NCBI RefSeq assembly: GCF_902488535.1
Contig: NZ_CABTWO010000015.1
Location: 1-56,563 of the forward strand
Source: an uncultured Mobiluncus sp.
Lineage (GTDB): Bacteria > Actinomycetota > Actinomycetes > Actinomycetales > Actinomycetaceae
Length of the DNA stretch: 56,563 nucleotides
Direction of reading: 5' to 3'
The translations under genes and the position numbers were made by a program. Shown one piece after another: positions 8,718 to 16,643 of the stretch (positions are counted from its first letter, which is position 1; each line of letters begins with the position of its first letter). The notes under the pieces were generated by a model that was not told the DNA's origin, did not search any database, and saw nothing but the letters and a program-made list of their open reading frames with translations.

Positions 8718-9893
8718 ATGTCGAAAAAAGACAACCTTCAACTTTGGCTTCTTTCCACCCCAAAACGCCTCGTAGTAGGAATGTTTCTGCTGGCTGGGGC
8801 AGGGATTGTCCTGGTGCTGGTGACGCTGTTCATAGTCGCGCCGCAAATCGCTGCCATGCCTAACCGGGACCCCGACGAAACGGGTAGCTCTCAACCCACC
8901 GAAAAAATCACTTCCCCGCTTCTGGTGGAAGTCACCGGGTCTAACTTCCGCACCAACTCCACTCTGAAGCTGGCTCCCGCACAGTCCACCCCCTCAGACA
9001 ACCCCGATTCGCCCTCGTCGCAAGCAGGCACCAATGAGGAGCCGTCAGAAAATCCTGATTCTCGCTCGGCGACGCTCAATCTCGATGGTGTTGAAGACCT
9101 CACATATCCCGAATCCTTCAGCAACGTTTCCGAGGCTTCTGTGCGACCCACCCCGAGCCGCGCCCTGAAACAGACCTCGACGCCCACCCGTTCTGCTGCG
9201 GCGAACCTTAAGAAAGAAACCATCGAGTCCGGCGACCCCGTCGAGTTCACCGGAATGCAGGCCTTCTTTAAGGATCTAAAAACCGGAAATTTTGGCGCGA
9301 TGCAACGCAGCTGCTGGCTGATTACCCCGGAAGTGTTCACCGATCGTTACACGACTCCGCCCGCCCAACAGGCTCTGCTGCACGCCTTGTCACAGACCCC
9401 GAAAGTTACCGAGGACGGCGTGTCTTGGAAAGACTCCAGCGTGGAGTTGCGAACCAGCTGGAGCGAGTTAGCTGACCGGTATTCCTGCCCGACGGCGATT
9501 TATGGCGGAAAGATGGATTCGGTCACTCCAGAGGACGTGTCTTACCTGCTGGCACGGATTATGGCTCGTTCCAGCTATCCATTCAATGGCGCTGACACGG
9601 AGGAAAACTATCCGACGCTGTGCGAGAAATGGAGTCCCCCGCCAGGCATCACGAAATACACCCCGGAGGCTTCCCGGAAACTACGCTATGACGAGGAAGG
9701 ACGCTTGGACGACGACACGTTCAAAACGTTGCAGGATTTGCGTTCCGAGTCCATTCACCTGTACGCGGTGAAAAACACCTACCCCATGTATATCCGAGCG
9801 GCGCACTCGCAGTTGGAAGAGCCTTCCGCATACTTCTACCGCGACAAGGACGGCAGTATGTGCCTGGGGTCGGTGGTCAAAAGTCATGAATGA
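8718..9893 (+). CDS. Unknown membrane-anchored protein upstream of coaA
   Basis: Not recognised. 391 residues: a short cytoplasmic N-terminus, one membrane span at about residues 20-42 (VVGMFLLAGAGIVLVLVTLF), a Ser/Pro/Glu-rich linker to about residue 170, and a folded C-terminal domain containing three or four cysteines (SCWLI, RYSCPT, TLCEKW, MCLGS). AAAGGT precedes the ATG. The stop codon overlaps the coaA start by 8 bases, so the two are translationally coupled. The cell-surface orientation of the C-terminal domain is inferred from the hydrophobic pattern. Confidence 0.82.
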   Translation: MSKKDNLQLWLLSTPKRLVVGMFLLAGAGIVLVLVTLFIVAPQIAAMPNRDPDETGSSQPTEKITSPLLVEVTGSNFRTNSTLKLAPAQSTPSDNPDSPSSQAGTNEEPSENPDSRSATLNLDGVEDLTYPESFSNVSEASVRPTPSRALKQTSTPTRSAAANLKKETIESGDPVEFTGMQAFFKDLKTGNFGAMQRSCWLITPEVFTDRYTTPPAQQALLHALSQTPKVTEDGVSWKDSSVELRTSWSELADRYSCPTAIYGGKMDSVTPEDVSYLLARIMARSSYPFNGADTEENYPTLCEKWSPPPGITKYTPEASRKLRYDEEGRLDDDTFKTLQDLRSESIHLYAVKNTYPMYIRAAHSQLEEPSAYFYRDKDGSMCLGSVVKSHE

Positions 9894-10980
9894 AAATTTT
9901 GGCGCTCCCACTACCGAGTTGATGGAAGAATTCCTGACAGATCCTCACGGCACTCAAGAAAAGCTGCGCGATTATCAATACGGTTCGGCTATGCGCGAGA
10001 TTATGGCTGCCCGCCCGCATCACACTTCCGCGGGCCTCGAGGAAACTGCCTCACCTTTTGTTATGTTCACCAGGGAACAGTGGTCGGCTCTGTCGGATCA
10101 GACCCCTCTGCCGCTGAACCAGGCTGACGTGGAGCGTTTGCGCGCTTTGGGCGACCCTATCGACCTGGCTGAGGTTGACGCGATTTATCGACCTTTGACC
10201 GCCCTGCTCCAGATTTATGCCGCCGGGACGACCAACATTCGTTCCCGGCGCGCTGATTTCTTGGGTGAATCAGCGGTTCAGCACACTCCTTTTGTGATTG
10301 GGGTGGCCGGTTCAGTCGCTGTGGGAAAGTCCTCTCTGGCTCGGCTGTTGCGCGAGTTGATGAGTCGCTGGCCGGGCACTCCCCGGGTCGATTTGGTCAC
10401 CACGGACGGATTTTTGTACCCCAATGCTGAGCTGGTGGCGCGCGGGATTATGGACCGCAAGGGTTTTCCTGAATCTTATGACCGTCGTGGGTTGCTGCGT
10501 TTTCTGGCGGCGGTAAAGTCCGGGGCTCCCGAGGTAGCCGCCCCCGTATATTCGCACGTCACCTACGATATTGTGCCCGGTAAGTCCCAGATGGTTTGCG
10601 CCCCGGACGTCCTCATCTTGGAGGGGTTGAACGTGTTAGCCCCGCCTCTGATTGCCGAAGGCGGCAAAAATTCTCTGGCAGTGTCGGATTTCTTTGATTT
10701 CTCTATCTATCTGCACGCCCGCCCCGCGGACATCGAGCAGTGGTATCTGTCCCGTTTCCAGCAGTTGCGCGCGACCGCTTTCAAACAACCCGACTCTTTC
10801 TTCCGTGAGATTGCCGCCTGGACCGACGAACAGGCAGACTTTCACGCCCGCCAAATTTGGCGAGAAGTCAACCTGAAAAACCTACAGGAAAACGTAGCAC
10901 CGACCCGTTCCCGGGCAACGTTAATCCTGGAAAAGAATGCCGACCATCGGGTTCACCGCCTGCATTTGCGAAAAATCTAG
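9886..10980 (+). CDS. coaA: Type I pantothenate kinase
   Basis: Phosphorylates pantothenate, the first step of coenzyme A synthesis. A 364-residue P-loop kinase; the family Walker A motif GSVAVGKSS is near residues 141-149. It is followed by LVTTDGFLYPN and the RRGLLRFL block, both diagnostic of bacterial CoaA, and YLHARPADIEQWYLSRF near the C-terminus. The N-terminus carries the family motif FTREQWSALS. An extra 25-30 residues at the start compared with E. coli come from the coupled start inside the upstream gene. It converges with the DedA gene, overlapping it by four bases at the stops. Confidence 0.96.
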   Translation: MNENFGAPTTELMEEFLTDPHGTQEKLRDYQYGSAMREIMAARPHHTSAGLEETASPFVMFTREQWSALSDQTPLPLNQADVERLRALGDPIDLAEVDAIYRPLTALLQIYAAGTTNIRSRRADFLGESAVQHTPFVIGVAGSVAVGKSSLARLLRELMSRWPGTPRVDLVTTDGFLYPNAELVARGIMDRKGFPESYDRRGLLRFLAAVKSGAPEVAAPVYSHVTYDIVPGKSQMVCAPDVLILEGLNVLAPPLIAEGGKNSLAVSDFFDFSIYLHARPADIEQWYLSRFQQLRATAFKQPDSFFREIAAWTDEQADFHARQIWREVNLKNLQENVAPTRSRATLILEKNADHRVHRLHLRKI

Positions 10981-11759
10981 AACTCAATAGTCTTGGTGCC
11001 AGCGTTTTCGTTGTCGGTACCGGTTTTAGGGTCGGTTTCGGGGGCGGTTTCGTCCTTGGGGTCCCAAAATTTCGCCTGCCACCAACTGACGACCCGATCC
11101 AGAATCAGGCTCAAAAGCACTCCGCCGGTCATGCCCACCACCACGGATAAAAGCGGATTAATGGGTCCAAGGATACGACCGGACAGGTATCCGATGGTCA
11201 TACCGTAGGCCACCCAGCACAGCACGGCAGCAAAGTCGGTGCGCAAAAATCTTGGATAACCAAACTTGGTTGCACCCGCACACATGTTCACTGCTACCCG
11301 GCCCCCGGGAATAAACCGGGCCGCGAAAATAAACGAAGTACCACGTTTGTGCAACATGCGACGGGCCAAATCATAGGCCGGTTTGCCTTTCCCTTCGTTC
11401 AGGAATTTGATGCGTTCCACCGGAATAAGGGTTCCCAGCCAGAATGCAAAAGAATCCCCCAGCATGGCCCCCACCACTGCACACACAAAAATCAGCGGCA
11501 GCGGCACAACTTCACCGGGAGCGGAAGCGAAATACCAGGATGTCAGCCCAATCACAATCGATTCAGCGGGCAGCGGCGGAAAGAAAGCGTCCATAAAACA
11601 CAAGCCCGCCAAGACCAACAAAGCCAGGGGTGAACCGGCAAAACCGTGAATCCACTCGATTATCTTCTCGCCTAAACCTGGGGTGGCGCTACCGACCGAA
11701 AACGCGACAACCTCACCAAAGGCGACAGAAGAGACTATTGAAGGGAAAACAACCACCAA
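10977..11759 (-). CDS. DedA-family (SNARE-associated/VTT) membrane protein
   Basis: A polytopic membrane protein of 260 residues with the DedA pattern. It has FFPPLPAESIVIGL early, a glycine-rich GAMLGDSFAFWLG segment and the conserved RFIPGGRVAVNMCAG motif. DedA proteins are thought to be lipid scramblases or transporters needed for membrane homeostasis and carrier-lipid recycling. The predicted start is TTG; a later start would shorten only the N-terminus. It lies nine bases after glmS on the same strand, so it is probably the last gene of that transcript. The C-terminal 30 residues are acidic and cytoplasmic-like. Confidence 0.88.
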   Translation of the reverse strand: MVVVFPSIVSSVAFGEVVAFSVGSATPGLGEKIIEWIHGFAGSPLALLVLAGLCFMDAFFPPLPAESIVIGLTSWYFASAPGEVVPLPLIFVCAVVGAMLGDSFAFWLGTLIPVERIKFLNEGKGKPAYDLARRMLHKRGTSFIFAARFIPGGRVAVNMCAGATKFGYPRFLRTDFAAVLCWVAYGMTIGYLSGRILGPINPLLSVVVGMTGGVLLSLILDRVVSWWQAKFWDPKDETAPETDPKTGTDNENAGTKTIEF

Positions 11760-11768
11760 AAACGCACC

Positions 11769-13781
11769 TTATTCAACCGTGACCGACTTAGCCAAGTTAC
11801 GCGGCTGGTCAACATCATAACCGAGGCTGTCGGCCATGCGCAGCGCCAGCAACTGCAACGGAATCACGTCTACCAGGGGACGCATCAACGTGGGTGTGGG
11901 AGGCACCCGCCACACCACGTCCGCAAACTCGTTCACGGAATCATCCCCGTCTTCGGCCACCACCAGAGTCACCGCCCCACGCGCCCGGACTTCTTCGATA
12001 TTGGATACGACTTTGCGGTGCAACTCGGGTCGGCGCGGGGTGGGAACAATAATGACAACCGGCTGTCCGGACTCCACCAGGGCAATAGGCCCGTGCTTCA
12101 GTTCTCCGGCTGCGAAGCCTTCGGCGTGCAGATAGGCGATTTCTTTCAGTTTCAGCGCCCCTTCCAGTGCCACCGGGAAACCGACGTGACGCCCCAGGAA
12201 AATCACTGATTTAATGTCGTCAAGGTTCGCGCCTAAGTCAGCGGAGCCCGCGTAACGGTCCAAAACGGTCTGCATCCGCGCCGGCATCTGACCAAGTTTT
12301 TCCAGGTAATCCGCGATTTCGTCGGCGTATTTGTTGCCGCGAACCTGAGCTAGGTACAAACCTAACAGGTAACACGCCGCTATCTGGGCGGTAAACGCCT
12401 TGGTGGAGGCCACCGCAATCTCCGGCCCGGCGTGGGTCAGCAATACCGCGTCAGCCTCGCGAGAAATTGTGGAGCCGGGCGTATTCACGATGGCCAGGAC
12501 CCGTGCGCCCTGTTCGCGGGCGTGACGGATAGCCATAATCGTGTCCATGGTTTCCCCGGACTGCGAAATCGCCACCACCAGGGTGCGCCGGCTCACTACC
12601 GGGTCCCGATAACGAAACTCGTGGGCCAGTTCCACCTCACACGGAATCCGGCACCAGTGTTCGATAGCGTAGCGAGCCACCTGCCCGGCGTACGAGGCCG
12701 TACCGCAGGCCACAATAATCACCGAAGTAATGGAGCGGAACACTTCGGCTTCAATCCGCAGTTCGTCCAAGGTCAGCGCCTCGGCGGCATCCAGCCGTCC
12801 CGCGATGGTGTCCCCCACCGCCCGCGGCTGTTCCCGGATTTCCTTTTCCATAAACGTGTCGAAGCCTTCTTTGGTGACGCGGTCGGTCGCGAAATCGACT
12901 TCAAAAGCCCGTTTGCGCTGGGCGGGATCCTTGGCGATAACGTCCAGGCCTTGCGTGTGCAGGATTTCGCTACCCTGCTCGTCCATAACCAGCACTCCGG
13001 CCGGGGTTACGACCACCACTTCATCCTGACCGATTTCCAGAGCCTGTTTCGTGCGCGCCGCGAAAGCCAACACATCAGAGCCGAGGAAGTTCGTCCCTTG
13101 TGACAACCCCAGTACCAACGGAGACGACCGCCGCGCCGCCACAATCACACCCGGCGCGTCCACGTGCTGCACCAGCAGGGTGAACGAACCCTCCAAATCC
13201 CTGGTGACCTTTAGCATCGCCCGCGCCAAACGGGTCGCCCCCGCCGCGCAGCTCAAGTTCGGATCCAGGCTGTGCAAGGGGATAGTTCCCGGGGTAATCG
13301 ACTGTTCACCAGCGTTTTCCCCGGCATGCCCGCCCGGTTCGGCCAGGTAGGCACGTTCCAGCAGGTGAGCGACCACTTCGGTGTCAGTTTCGCTGACGCA
13401 TTTGATGCCCAGCGCTTCCAGGTGGGCGCGGTAAGGTTCCGCGTTCTCGATAATGCCGTTGTGTATCAGCGCCAATTTGCCGTCATAAGACAGGTGGGGA
13501 TGGGCATTTTCACGAGTGACGCCCCCGTGGGTGGCCCAACGGGTGTGCCCAATCGCGGTGGTAGCGTTGGGTAAAGGGCGCTTTTCTAAGGTTTTGCGCA
13601 GTTCGGAGAGTTTTCCGACTTCCTTTTCGACCGTAATTTCGGGACTCGCACTGGTCGCGTCGACCACCGCAATTCCGGCTGAATCATAGCCGCGGTATTC
13701 CAGGCGGGACAGTCCTTCCAGGACAGTTTCCTCAGCGAACTTGGAGCTCTGGGACCCGACGGCACCGACAATTCCACACAC
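11769..13781 (-). CDS. glmS: Glutamine--fructose-6-phosphate aminotransferase (isomerizing)
   Basis: Makes glucosamine-6-phosphate from fructose-6-phosphate and glutamine. The N-terminal nucleophile is Cys2 (MCGIVGAVG); GHTRWATHG and NGIIENAEPYR follow in the glutaminase domain. Two SIS sugar-isomerase domains occupy roughly residues 340-670, with ACGTASYAGQ, AISQSGETMDT and GRHVGFPVALEGALKLKE. At 670 residues it is about 50 longer than usual because of a Gly/Pro-rich insertion near residues 150-185. It is 25 bases after glmM, forming an amino-sugar operon. No glmS ribozyme-like leader is apparent, in keeping with this lineage. Confidence 0.97.
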   Translation of the reverse strand: MCGIVGAVGSQSSKFAEETVLEGLSRLEYRGYDSAGIAVVDATSASPEITVEKEVGKLSELRKTLEKRPLPNATTAIGHTRWATHGGVTRENAHPHLSYDGKLALIHNGIIENAEPYRAHLEALGIKCVSETDTEVVAHLLERAYLAEPGGHAGENAGEQSITPGTIPLHSLDPNLSCAAGATRLARAMLKVTRDLEGSFTLLVQHVDAPGVIVAARRSSPLVLGLSQGTNFLGSDVLAFAARTKQALEIGQDEVVVVTPAGVLVMDEQGSEILHTQGLDVIAKDPAQRKRAFEVDFATDRVTKEGFDTFMEKEIREQPRAVGDTIAGRLDAAEALTLDELRIEAEVFRSITSVIIVACGTASYAGQVARYAIEHWCRIPCEVELAHEFRYRDPVVSRRTLVVAISQSGETMDTIMAIRHAREQGARVLAIVNTPGSTISREADAVLLTHAGPEIAVASTKAFTAQIAACYLLGLYLAQVRGNKYADEIADYLEKLGQMPARMQTVLDRYAGSADLGANLDDIKSVIFLGRHVGFPVALEGALKLKEIAYLHAEGFAAGELKHGPIALVESGQPVVIIVPTPRRPELHRKVVSNIEEVRARGAVTLVVAEDGDDSVNEFADVVWRVPPTPTLMRPLVDVIPLQLLALRMADSLGYDVDQPRNLAKSVTVE

Positions 13782-13806
13782 ATTTCCTCGCTTTCACAGC
13801 GCGGTT

Positions 13807-15261
13807 TTACAGCGCTAATAGTTCCTGTACCCGGCCGGCGAGGGTTTGAGCCTCCGCATCGGCCTGTTCCTGAGTCGCGGCTTCTACCATGACCCGAACC
13901 AGGGGTTCAGTACCGGAAGAACGCAGCAGCACTCGACCGGTATCCCCTAGACGCGCTTCGGCCTGCGCGACGTCCTCGGCCAAGCGCGGATCGTCCACGC
14001 GGGTCTTGTCCACTCCGGGAACATTAATCAGGGTTTGGGGCAATTTTTGGATGGGCGACACGAGTTCGCTCAGAGGGGCCTGGTGGGAGGCCACAGTCGC
14101 CGCCACTTGCAGAGCGGTGAGGATGCCGTCGCCGGTGGTGGCGTAGCGGGCATTGATAACGTGTCCGGACTGTTCTCCGCCCAAAATGTAGCCGTGGGCG
14201 CGCATTTCCTCCAGCACGTAGCGGTCCCCTACCGCGGTGGTGGGAGTCTTGATTCCTACCTGCTGCATCGCTAAACGCAGCCCGAGATTACTCATCACGG
14301 TCAGTACCAGGGTGTCATCAGTAAGTATTCCCGCCCGGTGCATGTCCAAGGCCAGCATCCCCATGATCTGGTCGCCATCTACCAGGTTTCCGGCACCGTC
14401 CACCGCCAGGCAGCGGTCCGCGTCCCCGTCGAACGCCACCCCGAAGTCTGCCCCGGCGGCCACCACCATGGATTTCAGCTGCTTGGGGTGGGTCGAACCA
14501 CAGTTCAGGTTGATGTTGCGCCCATCGGGGGAAGCGTTAATCACGATGACGTCCGCGCCGGCTTCACGCAGCGCCCGCGGACCAATTTCCGAAGCTGCCC
14601 CGTTGGCACAGTCCACCACGATTTTCAGCCCGTGCAAAGACACCGGAACGGTGTCTACCAGGTGATTGACATAGGCATCGTCGGCGGCTTTGCCGTTGGC
14701 GACCACATCGCCGACCCCGGAGCCGAGGGGGCGTTCCCAATCCTGGCCCAACATGGCTTGGACCCGGTCCTCCATTTCGTCAGGGAGTTTGTAACCACCG
14801 CGGGCAAAAAACTTGATGCCGTTGTCCTGCATAGGGTTGTGCGACGCACTGATGACCACGCCCAACTCGATGTCTTGGGATTCGGTGAGGTAGGCGACGC
14901 CCGGAGTCGGGATGACGCCGACACGAGTAACATCCATACCGGCGCTGGACAGTCCCGCCGCCAGGGCGTGATCCAGGAATTGTCCCGAAACGCGCGTATC
15001 ACGGCCAATAATGGCTCGCGGCTTAGCTGGTTCTTCGGGTATCAGCCGAGGACGCTTAATCCCGGTGCGCGATTCCGTCATAGCCGACTCGCGTTGCTCT
15101 TTCAGTAGGTCTTTCACGATGGGCATCTGGCCGGTGGCCATAATTTTTTCTTCAACCACCAGGCGAGCCGCAGCCACCCCCAAGTTCAAAGCCAGTTCCG
15201 CGGTGATGTCTTCGTTGGCCAGTCCGCGAACCCCGTCAGTACCGAAAAGTCTTTGCGACAT
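13807..15261 (-). CDS. glmM: Phosphoglucosamine mutase
   Basis: Converts glucosamine-6-phosphate to glucosamine-1-phosphate. The phospho-serine is Ser140 in VISASHNPMQDNG, the metal loop is DGDADRCL, the sugar loop is GGEQSGHV, and the phosphate site is LLRSSGTEPLVRV. In E. coli the equivalent serine is residue 102. The shift comes from an insertion of nearly 40 polar residues between about 38 and 80, just before the first conserved strand (AIIGRDTR). The ATG has AAAGG eight bases upstream. Co-transcribed with glmS, so one promoter feeds two successive steps to UDP-GlcNAc. Confidence 0.97.
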   Translation of the reverse strand: MSQRLFGTDGVRGLANEDITAELALNLGVAAARLVVEEKIMATGQMPIVKDLLKEQRESAMTESRTGIKRPRLIPEEPAKPRAIIGRDTRVSGQFLDHALAAGLSSAGMDVTRVGVIPTPGVAYLTESQDIELGVVISASHNPMQDNGIKFFARGGYKLPDEMEDRVQAMLGQDWERPLGSGVGDVVANGKAADDAYVNHLVDTVPVSLHGLKIVVDCANGAASEIGPRALREAGADVIVINASPDGRNINLNCGSTHPKQLKSMVVAAGADFGVAFDGDADRCLAVDGAGNLVDGDQIMGMLALDMHRAGILTDDTLVLTVMSNLGLRLAMQQVGIKTPTTAVGDRYVLEEMRAHGYILGGEQSGHVINARYATTGDGILTALQVAATVASHQAPLSELVSPIQKLPQTLINVPGVDKTRVDDPRLAEDVAQAEARLGDTGRVLLRSSGTEPLVRVMVEAATQEQADAEAQTLAGRVQELLAL

Positions 15262-15385
15262 AGTTTCTGCCTTTCTAGTTTCCTAACTTCACCATTATTC
15301 CACGGTTCGCAAACGGGAAATAAATCAGAACCTAAAAACTAGCGAAATACCATTCTCTCATGCGGATTTTGCCAGGGCCGCGGGC

Positions 15386-15422
15386 AAAAAACTGGTGGGG
15401 TCCTCCATGAGAACCCCACCAG
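15386..15422 (-). terminator. Rho-independent terminator of rplM-rpsI
   Basis: On the minus strand CTGGTGGGGT (15392-15401) pairs perfectly with ACCCCACCAG (15413-15422). The loop is 11 bases, and six T follow directly. It lies 18 bases past the rpsI stop. Confidence 0.95.
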
Positions 15423-15440
15423 CATAAGTCTCGATTCGAT

Positions 15441-15935
15441 TTAGCGCTTCGAGTACTGCGGCGCCTTGCGAGCCTTCTTAAGACCAGCCTTCTTGCGTTC
15501 CACGGCGCGAGCGTCGCGGGTCAGGAAGCCGGCTTTCTTAAGTGCGGGACGGTTAGCGTCACGATCGATTTCGTTCAGCGCACGGGACACGCCCAAGCGC
15601 AGCGCACCGGCCTGGCCGGAAATGCCGCCGCCATCAATGCGAGCCTTGACGTCGAAACGACCCTGCAAGTCCAACAGCACGAAAGGTGCCATCACCAATT
15701 GCTGGTGCAACTTGTTGGGGAAGTAATCTTCCAGGCTACGGCCGTTGATAGTCCAATTGCCGCTACCCGGAACCAAACGCACGCGGGCTACGGCTTCTTT
15801 ACGGCGCCCTAGCCCCATGCCTTTGTCAATACGAGAATTCCCACGACCCGGTTCATCCTGAGCCGCCGGAGTCTCGGTGGTGTATTCGCTGGGGACATCC
15901 TCCAGCTCTTCGATTTCTGCAGTGGTCTTCGCCAC
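15441..15935 (-). CDS. rpsI: 30S ribosomal protein S9
   Basis: Small-subunit protein reaching the P-site tRNA with its C-terminal tail. 164 residues: an acidic N-terminal extension of about 35 residues as in other Actinobacteria, then GLGRRKEAVARVRLVPG. The family end KKAGLKKARKAPQYSKR with its terminal Lys-Arg contact is intact. It starts at GTG behind AAGGAG. It follows rplM by 29 bases and is closed by a strong terminator. Confidence 0.98.
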   Translation of the reverse strand: MAKTTAEIEELEDVPSEYTTETPAAQDEPGRGNSRIDKGMGLGRRKEAVARVRLVPGSGNWTINGRSLEDYFPNKLHQQLVMAPFVLLDLQGRFDVKARIDGGGISGQAGALRLGVSRALNEIDRDANRPALKKAGFLTRDARAVERKKAGLKKARKAPQYSKR

Positions 15936-15964
15936 GATACTCCTTGAGGTTTTGCGAACCGCGT

Positions 15965-16408
15965 TTATTGCGCGATTTGCGTGAGTTCAAAAACTTCCGG
16001 GTTCTGGCCGGCGTGCGGATGTTCCGGTCCGGCGTAAACCTTCAGCTTCGTCATTTGCTGTTTAGAGAGGCGGTTATGAGGCATCATTCCCCTAACTGCC
16101 TTCTCGATGATTTTCTCGGGTTGCTTGTCCCGCATTTCCTGGTAAGAGGTCGCCTTCAAGCCACCGGGGAAACCCGAGTGGTGGTAGGCAGTCTTTTCAG
16201 TCCATTTGTTGCCGGTCAACACGACCTTTTCCGCGTTGATAACAATGACGTAGTCTCCGTTATCAAAGTTGGGAGCGAAGGTCGGCTTGTGCTTGCCGCG
16301 CAGCAAGGTAGCTACCTGGGAAGCCAAACGTCCCAGCACGATGCCATCAGCATCAACTACGTGCCACTTCGCGTCAGCGTCACCAGCCTTGGGTGAATAA
16401 GTACGCAC
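15965..16408 (-). CDS. rplM: 50S ribosomal protein L13
   Basis: Early-assembly large-subunit protein. The GTG at 16408 is chosen: it gives the family-standard 147 residues beginning VRTYSPKAGDADAKWHVVDA and has GAAGG eight bases upstream. A TTG at 16423 would add five residues lacking in relatives. Typical motifs are VLGRLASQVATLLRGK, GDYVIVINAEKVVLTG and the AVRGMMPHNRL segment. First gene of rplM-rpsI. Confidence 0.97.
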   Translation of the reverse strand: MRTYSPKAGDADAKWHVVDADGIVLGRLASQVATLLRGKHKPTFAPNFDNGDYVIVINAEKVVLTGNKWTEKTAYHHSGFPGGLKATSYQEMRDKQPEKIIEKAVRGMMPHNRLSKQQMTKLKVYAGPEHPHAGQNPEVFELTQIAQ

Positions 16409-16440
16409 TTCTCTAGCCTTCAATTCTTAATCGTCGGTCT

Positions 16441-16456
16441 CATCACTTTTGTGATG
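16441..16456 (-). promoter_or_regulatory. Small perfect hairpin in the rplM leader
   Basis: CATCAC and GTGATG form a perfect six-base stem round a four-base AAAA loop, 33 bases before the rplM GTG. L13 mRNAs often carry an autoregulatory leader. Whether this hairpin plays that role is only a guess from position. Confidence 0.35.
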
Positions 16457-16580
16457 ATGAAAGTTTGCGTGTGCCCCGGGATGACAGCGGTATGAGTGGG
16501 AATGGTCACCAACTCGAGGGCATACAACCGTTTAATCTTAGCGATTTCGCCCGCCTGGGTCAAAATCACGGTATCTGCAC

Positions 16581-16632
16581 AGAAAAGGACCTGAGCGGCA
16601 CCTCACTTGTACCTATCTGGCAAGCGCTCAGG
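16581..16632 (-). terminator. Possible terminator after the chemotaxis operon / rplM upstream structure
   Basis: On the minus strand CCTGAGCG (16625-16632) pairs with CGCTCAGG (16590-16597). The 27-base loop contains a second small stem, CTTG..CAAG. TCCTTTTCT follows. It begins only 12 bases after the chemotaxis stop codon. The T tract is weak and the loop large, so it may instead be part of the rplM leader. Confidence 0.5.
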
Positions 16633-16643
16633 ACGGGGCTGCA

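Noticed and set aside
12432..13103. Plus-strand frame of 223 codons
   Set aside because: Antisense to glmS with no supporting signals.
16409..16423. TTG start for rplM, adding five residues
   Set aside because: The GTG at 16408 gives the standard 147-residue protein and a proper ribosome site.
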